Notes under the pieces: generated by a model
Database searches by the model: none
What the model was told of the DNA's origin: nothing
Seen by the model: the letters and a program-made list of their open reading frames with translations, nothing else
Program-made: the position numbers and the translations under genes
Source of the DNA: Aphelocoma coerulescens
Taxonomy: Eukaryota; Chordata; Aves; Passeriformes; Corvidae
Reading direction: 5' to 3'
Assembly: GCF_041296385.1 (NCBI RefSeq)
Contig: NC_091034.1
Coordinates: 806,001-870,000 of the forward strand
Length of the DNA: 64,000 nt
In this document: one piece after another, positions 34,564 through 45,535 of the stretch
Layout: each line of letters starts with the position of its first letter
How positions within the stretch are numbered: position 1 is the stretch's first letter

Positions 34564-35023
34564 CTGGGAAAAATGGGATGAAAAACTCCATTTTAAACCT
34601 CCAGTTTTGGGTGCTGAAGGCACCAAGGTACAAAATTGCCAATGCAGGACCGGGCACCCCCTGATTTCCCCTCGGGAGAGACGATTCCTCTCCCGACCTC
34701 TCTCCGACGCGGCTGTTGAGTCTCTCATTATCCAATTAAGCATGGAAAAGTTCATTATGAGCCCACCCACGCCCACCACGCAGATAAATACAGCAGCTGC
34801 AGTCCCAGGGAGCTTCCCACGCGAGCTCTGTTAAGCGCTCTCGCTAATTAGCGACATCACCTCTCCCTTTCCCTGCCACATGAACATCTACCTATTAAAA
34901 ACCCCCAAACCTCGCTAAATTGGGAAAAAAACAGTGATTTAAACATCGCTTTTCAAGGCTGTCACCACCCAGCCATCCATGCTGGGAAGATGAAAGGGAA
35001 GAGGGGGGTTGTTTCCTACCCAC

Positions 35024-35122
35024 CGTCATCTCCCTCCTCGTGCGTCAGCTCGGGGAACAACGCGGCCCCAACCCTCGCTGCCTCTGCCCGGAGGGGTCTG
35101 TCCTCATTTCCAGGGATGGATC
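35024..35122 (-). other. Possible alternative 5' exon of ZBTB17
   Basis: Minus-strand segment of 99 nt flanked by ACGTTGCAG and ACG|GTGGGTAG. One frame is open and protein-like (PLRAEAARVGAALFPELTHE). I do not recognise the peptide; it may be an untranslated or alternative exon. Confidence 0.3.
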
Positions 35123-35924
35123 CTGCAACGTTTTCCATGAAAAAAAATAAAGTTTAGAGCTGATCTGAGTGGAGCAGCTCCACGGAATAATGGCTACCAT
35201 GGAATAGGGAAGGGCTCAGGCGCTTCTGGTCAGAAGCGGAACGTGAGCTATGAGAAGGGAAATAATCACAGAGAGGAAAAAATGGGATGAAAAGGAAATA
35301 AAATGAGAAAGACACGAGGAGAGGGACATTCTGGACGCCCCACAGGGAACAGATATCCTGAAGACCCCTTGGTTATTTGGATTTCAGGCTTAGGGATGTG
35401 CTGGTGCTGCTCTGGACACCGAGACATCACCTGAGCCTGAGATCGGCCCTGAAATCCCTTCTGTGTCTGCAGCGCCCAGAGATGACAAACCCTTGTCTCC
35501 TCGGGGAAAAACAACCTTTGGAATGCTGGCTGAGGGCTGGAATCCCGGGAGAAGCCTCTGATGCAGAAACGAAACTCAGGAAACGCGGCTGCTCCGGGAA
35601 TTGTGTCACCCGCGCCCGCCCGCAGAGGGCACGGACAGCCAGGAGGGACTGTCACCTCGCCAAAAACGCCAGAATAAGGGAAAAAATCCGTGTTTTCCTT
35701 GCGGCTTTCCCCGTCCCTGAGGTGCGGGGATGTGTCTGGCGCTGGCTCAGGGCTCTGACCCCCATCCCCGCCCTCGGGAGGATCTTTCGGTGGCCTGAGG
35801 GGACGGTGATGCCCCACGCCCGGGGGACACCGGGCTTCGTGCACGGCCTCGCCCCGAGTCACCTCACGGCTGGGGGGTCACACAGCGGACACCTGGGGAG
35901 GGGGTGTAGCCAAAAGCCCCCCCC

Positions 35925-36180
35925 CTCAGGACAGCCAGGAGCCTCTCGCTTCCCTCACGACAACCACGAGCCCTTTGCTCCCCTCATGATATCCAGAAGC
36001 CCCTCCATTCCCCTCACGACAGCCCCCACTCCCCCACCAACGCCCCGTTCCCCTCATGACAACCAGGAGACCCCCGCTCCCCTCACAGCAGCCAACAAGC
36101 CCTGACGATAGCTAGCAGCCCCCCCTTCCTGTCGCGACAAGCCCCGTTCCCCTCACGACAGCCGGCAGCCCCCATTTCCC
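35925..36180. repeat. Degenerate tandem repeat near the ZBTB17 promoter
   Basis: Irregular units of roughly 40-48 bp containing CCCCTCACGACAGCC and CAGGAGCCCC-type words, for example around 35937, 36020, 36075 and 36150. Confidence 0.6.
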
Positions 36181-36381
36181 AAGGCCCGCCAGCAGGACCG
36201 CCCCCCCCTCGCAGCCTGCCCTCAAAGAACCGGGGGCCGCGCACCGGGGTGACCCCCAAACCGGCTCCGTTACCCCACAGCCAGCGAGCCGGGCAGCAGA
36301 CCCCTCCCCTCCCAGCGCCCGTGTTCCACTCAGCCCTGTCCCCAGCCCCTCCAGCGCTCTCCCGGGCCCCCCATGCCGTAC

Positions 36382-36475
36382 CTGCCATGCCGGGCCCGGC
36401 GGGGCCTCACCCGCAGCCCGCGGCCCTCACCGTGACACCGACCAGACAAAGGGCGCCGCCATCTTGGCGCCGGGC
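36382..36475 (-). promoter_or_regulatory. ZBTB17: ZBTB17 first exon and CpG-rich promoter with YY1-type site
   Basis: Strongly CpG-rich. On the minus strand CAAGATGGCGGC (36455-36466) is a classic YY1 site of the kind found at start sites, preceded by GCTTCCGCCCGGC (ETS/GC-box like). Two candidate donors follow: CACG|GTGAGGGCC near 36432 and GGCAG|GTACGGC at 36382. The exact start site and exon end are inferred. Confidence 0.55.
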
Positions 36476-36597
36476 GGAAGCGGCGTCGCCCTGGCCCGCC
36501 CAGCGGCGGCAGCGTCACCGCGCATGCGCGGCAGGGGCCGGTCACCTTCCCGCCCCTTCCCGCCTCAGAGGCGCCGCCATGATGGGGGGGGCGGTGC

Positions 36598-36662
36598 TGA
36601 GGGGCCGTGAGAGGCCGTGAGGGGCCGTGAGGGGCCGTGAGGGGCCGTGAGGGGCCGCGAGA
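36598..36662. repeat. Short tandem repeat, about 10 bp unit
   Basis: About six copies of GGGGCCGTGA or GAGGCCGTGA in a row just upstream of the ZBTB17 promoter. Confidence 0.85.
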
Positions 36663-38420
36663 GACAGAGCGGAGCTGTGAGGGTCGAAGGTCCCGGTGCG
36701 GCCGCCACCGCCGTGTGCATCGCTAGCCACGTCCCCAGTCGCCGTATCAGCCCTATTTCAGCACCCCCGAGGTGGTGATTCCACCACTGTCCCAGTGCCT
36801 GACCACCCACCGCATGAAGGAATCTTCCCTATATCTAACATAAATCTCCCTGCCACAGCGTGATGCTGTTCCTCTTTTCTTGTCACTTGTTCCCTTTGCT
36901 CCACCTTTCTGTCAAGGGAGAATGTTCCCGGTTATTGGAAATATTACACTTTTCCTAACTAATTTTTAATTAGCTGTTTTAATTAATTGTAAGCAGCACT
37001 CACTTTTGGCCAGCACTAGTTAAGTTTCTCCACAGACTCTCGTTGCTCAGATCATTAAATCACCAAAACTGTAAGTTTGTTAAAATAACCCTGACAAGCT
37101 TCAATAAAGCCAAACACATTTGAAAATTGGATATCTGGGGTCTTAAATGTACGGCCCTTCAAGGACGTTGGAGTAACCAGAAAATACTGAAGACATTAAG
37201 GCTTGGAAAGCTGGAGATTCCCCATCGGAGAAGATAATAAAATTACTACAGAAATCAATGACCGATAGAAGACAGAGTGCTAAATAATAAAGAGAATTAC
37301 GTGACTTAAAACCCATGAACATTAATTTGTTTGCTGAAAATGTATAAATAAGTGAAAAAGTTTTGTATCGGGCTACAACGGTGCCCTTGATCCCCTCGTC
37401 CAGATCATTGATAAAGGCTTTTAAACATGCCCAAAAACCCTGTTTTTTCCCCATTTTTCCTTCCACAAACGAGCTGCTGTGGGGTGCGTTTGGGGCTGGG
37501 CTGAGCCGGCCTTTCACCCTCTCCACATCTCCCCCGTCCAAAAGCGATTTGGGCAGAAATAGGGCGTTTTTTTCCCCATTTTCTTCCTCCTGTCTCTGCA
37601 CCGCCCTGGGCGAGGGCCACTAGATGGCAACCAGTGACCGGCGGTGGCTGCCGGGGTGGCATTTTGGCACGGAGCAGCCGCGTCCCATCGCCGGGGCTCG
37701 ACGGCCGCGCACCGCCGCTCCCCTCCCCGGAGCTCCCCGAGCCTTTACTGCCACCAACAACTTCATTCATCACTTTTAACCTCTTTTTTTTTTCCTCCCT
37801 GCAACCGGGAGTCCCCTGAGTGACAGCCAAAGCAGCCGGCGGCCGTGCCTGGGACGCTGCCAGGTGTGTTAATGCCAGTCACGAGTGGTTCGGGGATGGA
37901 CGGGATCGGGCTGCCCTGGAGCGGCAGCAGCAACACGAGCCGGGCGCTGTGTGTAGCCATAAACAGGCGCTGGCCCCGAGCAGGCGGCTCGGTGTTGTTG
38001 GTACACACAGGGAGAGACGGAGGCAGGCCCTTCTTTGCGGGAGGTTTTGGGGGGCCCCCAAAAAGAAGCCCTTGGGTTTGGGGCCGCCATCCCGGCTCGT
38101 GCCGGCCTTGGGGCATCCCGAGGGTGGTGGGTGAGGGTGGGCGAGGGGAGGAGAGGAGGGTTTGGTGCCCTTCCAGGTGGGTCGGCAGCCGAACAGCTGA
38201 GGGAATGGCTCAGAAATAGAGCTTCGGGGAAGAAATGAGTCACCCCGGGCTGGAAATAAACAGGGCAGCGGGCGCCCGAGCAGCTCCTGGTCCGGGTTTT
38301 TGTCGGGATGGCAGAATATCGCTTACGGAGACACCCCTCGGGTCTGATCCCACACCCCTTTTTTGAGTGTAAAGCATCAAGGAAACATCAAAAAACGGAG
38401 AAGGCGGCAGTCAGACGTTC
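36663..38420. other. Intergenic ZBTB17-HSPB7 with CR1 relics
   Basis: No gene recognised. 36773-36920 resembles an internal CR1 segment in antisense (CCCAGTGCCTGACCACCC, TCTTGTCACTTGTTCCCTTT), and 37375-37430 (CTCGTCCAGATCATTGATAA) resembles another common CR1 piece. The rest is GC-rich unique-looking sequence. In human, SRARP lies here; I saw nothing like it. Confidence 0.55.
36773..36920 (-). mobile_element. CR1 internal fragment (antisense)
   Basis: CCAGTGCCTGACCACCCACC followed by TATCTAACATAAATCTCCCT and CTTGTCACTTGTTCCC matches the remembered order of CR1 in antisense. Old and diverged. Confidence 0.6.
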
Positions 38421-38727
38421 TCAATAATTTATCCCAAGCTCTATATACAAAGACAAGCTCTGGCGGAGGGCTGGGAAGGGAACCTGGCTCCCGGCAGGAC
38501 TCTTGGCACGCTGGATCTTCCCCCTCAACACGCGCCAGCCAAAAATTGCTGGAGCTGGGACTCCCCTCCGGAGTTTCTCCGGTGGGTGACGGGACGCATT
38601 CGGCACAGGTCTGACCCCACGGTGGAGGGAGCGTTCCCATTCCCTACCCCACATCCCACCTCCTTCCCAAATCACCCAAATAATTAGCGAGGGAGGGGAG
38701 AGGGGAGGACAGGAGCCTCCCGACCCC

Positions 38728-39414
38728 TCAGATCTTGATCTCAGTCCGGAAGGTTTGCTGGACATGCTCGGAGTGCTTGGCCGGCCGGCGCTGAGCCCGG
38801 ATGGTCAACATCCCGTTGTCCCCCAGCGAGGACGACACGGACGTGGGGTCCACGTCTTCAGGCAGCTGGCACTTGTGGGTGAAGGTGTTCATGACGGTGC
38901 CGTCCGTGGCCCTCTGGGGAGAAAAAAATGGGTGAAAAGGGGCGATTTTGGGGTGCAAGCGGCATGGGGACTCATCATTCCCTACGGTCACCATTAACTA
39001 ATGGTGACTTAAACCCCGCTGGGGTTGCGGCCGCAGCTGTTCGGCAATTGGGTGGGAGCTGGATGGTCCCCGCATCCCCCGATGAGGATTTTGGGGTCCC
39101 CCACTTTGGGGGCGAGCAGGGAAGGGAGGGAGCACCCACCTTCTCGGCGTGCACCTCGATCTGGTTGTTGGAGGTGGTGACGATGATGTCCTCGGGCGCG
39201 AAGTCGCTGACGTCCACCGTGAACTGATAGGTGTTCCCCAGGGTCTTCACCACGCCCGTGTTACCGGGGCGAGCTGCCGGACAGGGTTTGGGGGGGTCAC
39301 AGCCACGGCTTGCTGCGGATCCCCCCCCAAATGCCTCCTGAGTGCCCCCCCAAACTCACCTGGGAACCCCAAGGTCTCCCCGTGGGGCCGGACAAAGCTC
39401 CCGAAAAGCTCCAT
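38728..39414 (-). CDS. HSPB7: HSPB7 (cvHSP) cardiac small heat-shock protein, N-terminus uncertain
   Basis: Small heat-shock protein of heart and skeletal muscle that binds filamin C and limits aggregation. Exons: 39414-39360, 39273-39140, 38913-38728; phases agree, 124 codons from the chosen ATG (human about 170). The alpha-crystallin domain is intact: [51 protein letters not shown], and the C-terminus [13 protein letters not shown] matches human exactly. The first exon encodes [18 protein letters not shown], equal to the end of the human first exon. The ATG at 39414-39412 has a strong Kozak context (CACCATGG). The human Ser-rich N-terminal stretch is not visible in the upstream in-frame sequence, so either the protein is shorter or an upstream start was missed. 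No AATAAA was seen downstream; a GATAAA lies near 38430. Confidence 0.9.
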
Positions 39415-39978
39415 GGTGCCGGCGGGCGAGGATTTCACCTTCACCCACTGCTTGTCCCCACCTGCGACCCCCAGCTCCCGCCGGGGGAAAGAGCGGAACC
39501 CCTTTCCTCGTCCTCCTCCCGGCGAAGGCGACGCCGGATCGGTTATTTCGGGATATTTCGACTTGACGAGCTTTTTAAAGCCTCGTTAAGGCTCCCGGCC
39601 GCCTGCCAGACCTCTCGTAAAACCGGCTAAATTTAGGTCTTGCGCCGGAGACGGTGGAAATTTTTCCCCTCTCCGTCCCCCCCCCCCAACTCAACGCCAT
39701 GGAATGCGATGCCTATTATTAAGGAATAATCATGATAATTAATTAAAATACTTATTAAATCCTCCCCGCCGCGGGATGTGCGCTGGGATTGGGAGCTCGC
39801 GGGTGGCGGAGGGGGGGGAAACCCGGCTCGCTCCGGCCCGAGCGGGTCCGTCGGATTCGTCAAGGTCGTTTTTAATGAGCTCCTTTGCAAACTCACTCTG
39901 GCAGCGGAGGCCGAGGCGGGAGGACGGGTGAGGGGGTGCTAAAAAAAAGCGGGTGCAGTCCCCAGAAAAGTCCCCAGG
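39415..39978. promoter_or_regulatory. Shared divergent promoter region of HSPB7 and CLCNK
   Basis: HSPB7 (-) and CLCNK (+) start codons are only 564 bp apart, head to head. The middle is an AT-rich island (39700-39770) inside GC-rich DNA. It contains CTATTATTAA at 39713-39722, a full match to the MEF2 consensus, and GGAATG at 39701-39706, an MCAT/TEAD core. Both fit a muscle gene such as HSPB7. No TATA box placed with confidence. Confidence 0.45.
39713..39722. promoter_or_regulatory. MEF2 consensus site
   Basis: CTATTATTAA fits YTA(A/T)4TAR. About 300 bp upstream of the HSPB7 ATG, seven bases from an MCAT core. Predicted by motif only. Confidence 0.4.
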
Positions 39979-42900
39979 ATGGAGCGACCCCTCCCCGGGG
40001 GGGCGCGGGGGGAGAAGGAAGAGAAGGAGGAGGAGAGGGTGCTGGTGTCGGAGCACAGCTGGAGACCCTGCCCCACCGCCCGGAGAAGGCTCCGAGGTGA
40101 GACCCCCACCCAAAAAGGGGGATTCTGGGGGTGAGGGTTTTTGGGGGGGTCAGCACCCTGTTCCCCCCCTCGCAGGGTGCTTGGAGTGGGTGAAGCGGCA
40201 GCTTTTCCGCGTCGGGGAGGATTGGTACTTCCTCTTCATCCTGGGGGTCCTCATGGCCACCATCAGCTTCACCATGGACATCATCGTCGCCAGGCTCTAC
40301 GCGGGTAAACGAGGGGTGCCCTGGGGGGCTTCACCGGCGTTTGGGGTTCACCGAGAATATGGGGGGGCCTTTTGGGGGGTGCATCTCCCCTCCCGACACC
40401 TCTCCTCCAGCCCACACGTGGCTGTACCGAGAGATTGGGGACATCGGGGTGCTCAAGTACCTCTCGTGGACCCTGTACCCCACGGCCCTGGCCGCCTTCT
40501 CCACCGGTTTCTCCCAGAGCATCACCCCGCACTCCGGAGGTGAGCCAGCTGCACCCCGACCTCCCTGGCTACCTAAAATGCCCCCTCGGTAATGGGGGGG
40601 TGTCTAAAATTTGGATCCTCCCCCCCCTCCCCCAGGCTCCGGCATCCCAGAGCTGAAGACCATCCTGATGGGCGTGGTACTGGAGGACTACCTGGCCATC
40701 CAGAACTTCGGAGCCAAGGTGGTGGGGCTGACCTGCACCCTGGTGTGCGGCAGCACCCTTTTCCTTGGGAAAGTGGTGAGGGATCCCCTTCTGAACCCCA
40801 AAATCCCCGGCGGTTTCAGTTGGTGCCGAGGTGGGGGGGATTCTCAACACTGTGTCCGCCCCAGGGTCCCTATGTCCACCTCTCCGCCATGGCCGCAGCA
40901 TATCTGGGGAAGATGAGGACCACGGTCACGAGGGAGTATGAGGTGGGGGTGCCACTGCCCAAAAAATGAATGGAGGGATTTTATTTTACCACCCCAAAAA
41001 GTTGGGGTTGGGCCTAAACCCCCCCACCCTACAGAACAAGTTCAAGCAGCACGAGATGCTGGTGGCAGCACAAGCCGTCGGGGTGGCCACAGTCTTCGGG
41101 GCGCCCATCAGCGGTGAGGACCCCCCCACTCCCACCCTGGGCACCCCTAAACCTCGCCCTGACCCCTTTCCCCGTTTTTCCAGGGGTGCTTTTCAGCATC
41201 GAGGTGATGTCCCCCCACTTTGCCGTGCGGGATTACTGGCGTGGCTTTTTCGCCGCCACCTGTGGCGCCTTCATGTTTCGGCTCCTGGCCGTGTTCAACA
41301 GCGAGCAAGGCAAGGCAGTGCGGGCAGGATGTGCCCCCCCTTCCCCTTTACCCTTCCCCTGTGGCATTTTTGGGGTGCTCACCCCCAAACCCACACCCTC
41401 ATTCCTCTCCCCCCTCCCAGAAACCATTGCCGCTGTTTTTAAGAGTGACCTCCAGATTGATTTTCCCTTCGACCTCCTGGAGACCTTTTTTTTTGTGATT
41501 TTGGGGTACGGAGGGTCTGGTTTTGGGGTGCTGTCTGTGCCCGGCCTGTGCCTGGCCTGTACCGTACCTGCCCTCTCCTCACAGGACCATCTGCGGGATC
41601 GTGGCCTGTGCTTATCTCTTCTGCCAGCGCTGGACGATGGTGGCCGTCAAGAAGAACTGGCTGACGGCCAAGCTCTTGGCCACCGAGTCCGTACTGGGCA
41701 TCCATCCATCCGTCTGTCTGCACCCTGCACCCTCTGTGTCCGTGTGTCCGTGCCCTGCAGGCTCTGTGTGTTCCTGTGTCCTTCCCATACACCCTGGGTG
41801 GTGTCCCTATGTCCCCCCCCGCACCCTGGCTGTCCATGTGCCCACCCCATGCATCCTGCCCCTCCCCGTATGTCCACCCTGTGCACTCTGGCCACCCCTG
41901 CATCCACCCCATCCACCCTCCACATCAACCCCATGCACCCCGAGTGTCCCTTTATCCCCTCCCTGCACCCGGAGTGCCCCTATATCCCCTCCCTGCGTGC
42001 TGCCCACCCCACCCCATCCGCCCTGGGTGTCCATGTGTCCACCCTGTGCACCGTGACCACTAACCCCATCCGCCCCGGGTGTCCCCCCCATCCGTCCATC
42101 CATCCGTCCCCACGCCCCCAGCCCCCTGTGTTCCCCCTGCAGCAAACCCGTGTACACAGTGCTGGTGGTGCTGCTGCTCGCCTCCATCACCTTCCCACCC
42201 GGCCTGGGGCAGTTCATGGCCTCCAGGGTGAGTGGGGACACGGGGGGCTCCCTGGGGACCCCAAAACCCCCCACTGGGGGCTCAGGGTGTCCATTTGTCC
42301 CTCCATCCAGCTCACCATGAAGGAATATCTCACCTCCCTCTTCGACAGCCGCACGTGGGGCACGCTGGCCCCCAATGCCTCGGGGATGGCCAAGCCTGGG
42401 GGGCTCTGGCAGGAGTGGGACCATCCCTCTGCCACCATCTACGGCACCTTGACCTTCTTCCTGCTCATGAAGGTAACCGTGGCCCCCCAAATCTCTGGCT
42501 GGGCCCCCCAACACAATGTCCCCATGGGGTGACCCCCCTGTGTCTGCTGGCTCCCCCCAGTTCTGGATGCTGATCCTGGCCACCACCCTGCCCCTGCCAG
42601 CCGGGTACTTCATGCCCATCTTCATCTATGGTGAGTTGGGGCCTGGGGGGACACGGGGGGGACAGCCAGGCTGAGGGGGACATGATGGAGACAGCCAGGC
42701 CTGGGGAGGAGTGCAGGGGGTGCACTCAGCCCTTGGAGTGGGGGTACAAGGGGGTGTGGGGTACAGGGGATCCATCCAGCTCTGGGAGGGCTGCAGGAGG
42801 GTGCTCACCTCTACCTCCACCATTTTTGGGGGGGGCTGCTGGGATCTTCCCACCTTCCCACCTTCCCTCCTCCCCCAATTTTAGGAGCGGCCATCGGGCG

Positions 42901-44753
42901 CTTGATGGGGGAGGTGGTGGCCCTGCTCTTCCCACGGGGGCTCCATTCGGAAGGACCCCCACGGCCCATCATTCCTGCTGGCTACGCCCTGGCCGGTGAG
43001 TCTGGGGCTGGGGGACACCCCATGGGCGGGGGGACACCCACCCCCATCCCCTGACCCCCATCCCCCCGCCAGGCGCAGCCGCCTTCGCGGGCTCGGTGAC
43101 CCACGCCGTGTCCACGGCCCTGCTGGTGTGCGAGGCCACCGGGCACCTGGGCCACGTCCTGCCCACCGTGCTGGCCGTGCTGGTGGCCAACGCCATCAGC
43201 CAGAAGAACCAACCGTCCTTCTACGACGCCGGCATCATTGTCAAGAAGCTGCCCTACCTGCCCCCCATCCGCAGCCGGCACATTGCGTAAGCCCCTGTCC
43301 CGAAACCCCGTGTCTGGGGGGGAATCTCAAGGAAATGATGGAAATTTGGGGGGTTTTGTGCTCACCAGCTCCTACCGAGTGGCGGTGGAGGAGTTCATGG
43401 AGCGCCAGGTGGTGGCCTTGGCCAAGGGGGACGGTTTCCAGGAGGTGCTGGTGGCCTTGGATGCCTCTGCTGACACCGAGTACCCCGTGGTGGAGAGCAC
43501 AGGTGGGATGTGGGGTCTGGGGGGTCACTGTCACCATGGGGGATGGCCAGCAAGTCCCTGACCCTGTTGTGGTCCTTCTGTGTCCCCAGTGTGCCCCCAC
43601 AGTGCCCACTTGCTATTCCCATGCTGTGTCCATACCATGCCCACGCTGTCCCTATGGGGTGTTCCTGCGGTGTCCTCATTCTGCTCTTATGGTGTCCTTC
43701 GATATTCCCAGGATGTCCTGTTCCCGTTGCTGTCCACGTGTTGTCCCCTCCCTATTGCCATGGTGCCACCTCCGTATTCCCATACTGTCCCCATGGTGTC
43801 CCTGTACATCTATCTATGTATCTATGCTGTCCCCATCCCCTTTAGTGTTCCCATGCTGTTCCCTCACCATTCCCATTCTGTCTCCATGGTGCACCTATGG
43901 GGCGTCCCCTTGATATTCCCGTCCTGTCCTCGTACCGTCACCCTGCCTGTCCCTATGGGATGTCCCCTTGCTGTCCCCAGTCCCTCCCCCTGTTATTCCC
44001 ATACTGTCCCCTTGGTGTCCCCCTGGTATTCCCATGCTGTCCCCATACTGCCCCCACTCTCCAGGGTCCCCCACGCTGGTGGGCACCGTCAGCAGGTCCC
44101 AGCTGGTCACCTTCCTCCAGAGCCACGAGCACCCTCAGGCCCCCCAAGGGGAGAAGGTAAACGAGGTGGGGGGCACCCCACCGCACCCAAAAAGTTGCTT
44201 TTCCACCCCAAAATTAACATGTCACCTTCCCCAAGCTGGCCACCGTGGGGACGCTCGGGGACGACTGTGCCATCGAGCCCATCATGCTCCAGTTCTCCCC
44301 GTGGACCTCCCTGCACCAGGTTTGGGGAGGGGGAGACGTGTCCAGGGACCCCCCCCAGTTCTGTGTCACACTGAGGGGACACGGCGAGGGTGGCTTTGTC
44401 CCCATGTCCCTGTTGTCCCTTTCCCAGGCCTATCACCTCTTCCAGCTGCTGAAGCTGCAGCGAGTCTTTGTCACCCGCTCTGGGGAGCTGGTGGGAGCCG
44501 TGAGCAGGGCGGAGGTGAGGGGGAAAAAGGGGGGAAAAGGGGGAAAAAAGGGAAGAAAGGGAGGGGAAAGGGGAAAAAAGAGGGGAATGGGGGAGAAAAA
44601 GGGAAGGAAAAAGGGGGCAATGGGAGGAAAAGGGGCAGGGAGGAAAAGAGGGGGAAAGGAGGAGGAAGAAAAGTGGGGGAAAGCCCCTGTCCCACCTTCT
44701 CTGTCCCCTTCCAGCTGCGGAGAGCGATCGAGGAACTCGCCAACCCCAAGTGA
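39979..44753 (+). CDS. CLCNK: CLCNK (ClC-K type) chloride channel
   Basis: Basolateral chloride channel of the ClC-Ka/Kb family, which needs the barttin subunit and drives salt reabsorption. Nineteen exons: 39979-40096, 40176-40304, 40411-40539, 40636-40775, 40865-40942, 41035-41113, 41184-41309, 41421-41505, 41585-41686, 42143-42227, 42311-42472, 42561-42630, 42885-42995, 43073-43286, 43369-43502, 44065-44156, 44236-44319, 44428-44514, 44715-44753. The model gives 687 codons, the human length. Family marks: GGSGIPELK selectivity loop, GKVGP where other ClCs have the gating glutamate (GREGP), [20 protein letters not shown], and two C-terminal CBS domains (exons 15-19). Intron 7 has a GC donor; the intron 9 donor is weak. 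One CLCNK gene is present where human has two. Whether it equals A or B cannot be told. Confidence 0.95.
41687..42142. repeat. Degenerate repeat filling CLCNK intron 9
   Basis: Loose repeats of CACCCTG, GTGTCC and CATCC words (for example CCACCCTGTGCACTCTGGCC, CATCCACCCCATCCACCCTC). The donor is GTCCGT at 41687, chosen because only this phase joins GCC ACC GA to C AAA CCC GTG TAC. Confidence 0.7.
43560..44060. repeat. Degenerate repeat in CLCNK intron 15
   Basis: Irregular units built from CCCATGCTGTCCCCAT and CCCTATGGTGTCC-type words between exons 15 and 16. Confidence 0.7.
44515..44695. repeat. Homopurine tract in the last CLCNK intron
   Basis: About 170 nt of almost pure G/A on the + strand (GGGGAAAAAGGGGGG-type blocks), from the exon 18 donor nearly to the exon 19 acceptor. 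Confidence 0.9.
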
Positions 44754-44910
44754 TGAGGTTTTGGGACCACAGGGGACCCCTCCCCAGGGATGTCCCCCAT
44801 GGAGAGAGGGGGAGTCCGGACCCCCGAGGTGTTGTGGGGGGTCTGGGCTGGGGGCGCCGGTTCTCCAGCAGAGTGTGTCGTGCATTAAATTCATCAACCC
44901 GTCAATGCTT
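44754..44910 (+). other. CLCNK: CLCNK 3' UTR with ATTAAA signal
   Basis: Short 3' UTR after the TGA at 44751-44753; ATTAAA at 44884-44889 is the likely poly(A) signal, with cleavage near 44900-44910 inferred. Confidence 0.65.
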
Positions 44911-45424
44911 CCTCCTCCTCCAGCCCTGCCGGTTTCTTTTTGGGGGGGGGGGGGGTCACGGCAACCCAACGGCAACGCTTAAAACTCCCCAAATCACCCC
45001 AAAACTGCCCCAGGACATGCACTGAAGCGCCCTGTCTCTGTGACGCCCCCCCATGCTCCCCCTCCTAAAATGATCAGCACTTAATTATCCTTATTTTAAT
45101 TACTGCAATTAATAAGGGGGTGGGTGTTTAGTGACCCCGAAATCCGGGGGGGAGTGGGGGGCTGAGACTCCCCAGCCCTTTGGTGACCCCCGGACCGGGG
45201 CGCAGCGGGTTTGGGCGGCGCATCGGGCGCTAACGAAGCCGTAATTAAGCCCGGGGGGTTAATTAGGCGCGGCGGGGCAGGTTGGGCAGGGCGGGCATGC
45301 CCGGGCCCGGCGCAGGACGGGTGAAGCGGGGTCAGCGCCAGGGAGACACCCCAAAAGTGGGGCAGGAGCTGGGCTGGGCTCCGGGCTGGGCGCTGGGAGC
45401 GGGGCTGGGCTGCGGCACCCACGG

Positions 45425-45535
45425 GAGGCGCTCGGAGGGGCGAGGGGAAGCGAGGGGGGCGAGGGGGGCGAGGGGAAGCGAGGGGGGCGAGGGGAAGCGA
45501 GGGGGGCGAGGGGAAGCGAGGGGGGCGGTCCTCGG
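45425..45535. repeat. G-rich tandem repeat
   Basis: Alternating GCGAGGGG and GGGCGAGGGGAAGCGAGG units, about 9-19 bp, roughly ten copies. Could form G-quadruplexes on the + strand. Confidence 0.8.

Larger units (their letters stand above)
32780..36381 (-). other. ZBTB17 5' intron region
   Basis: The coding exon is preceded by an acceptor (CCCCACAG before CC ATG), so an upstream non-coding exon exists. This 3.6 kb stretch holds two exon-like segments (34452-34563 and 35024-35122) and a decayed tandem repeat at 35925-36180. No other gene recognised. Confidence 0.6.
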
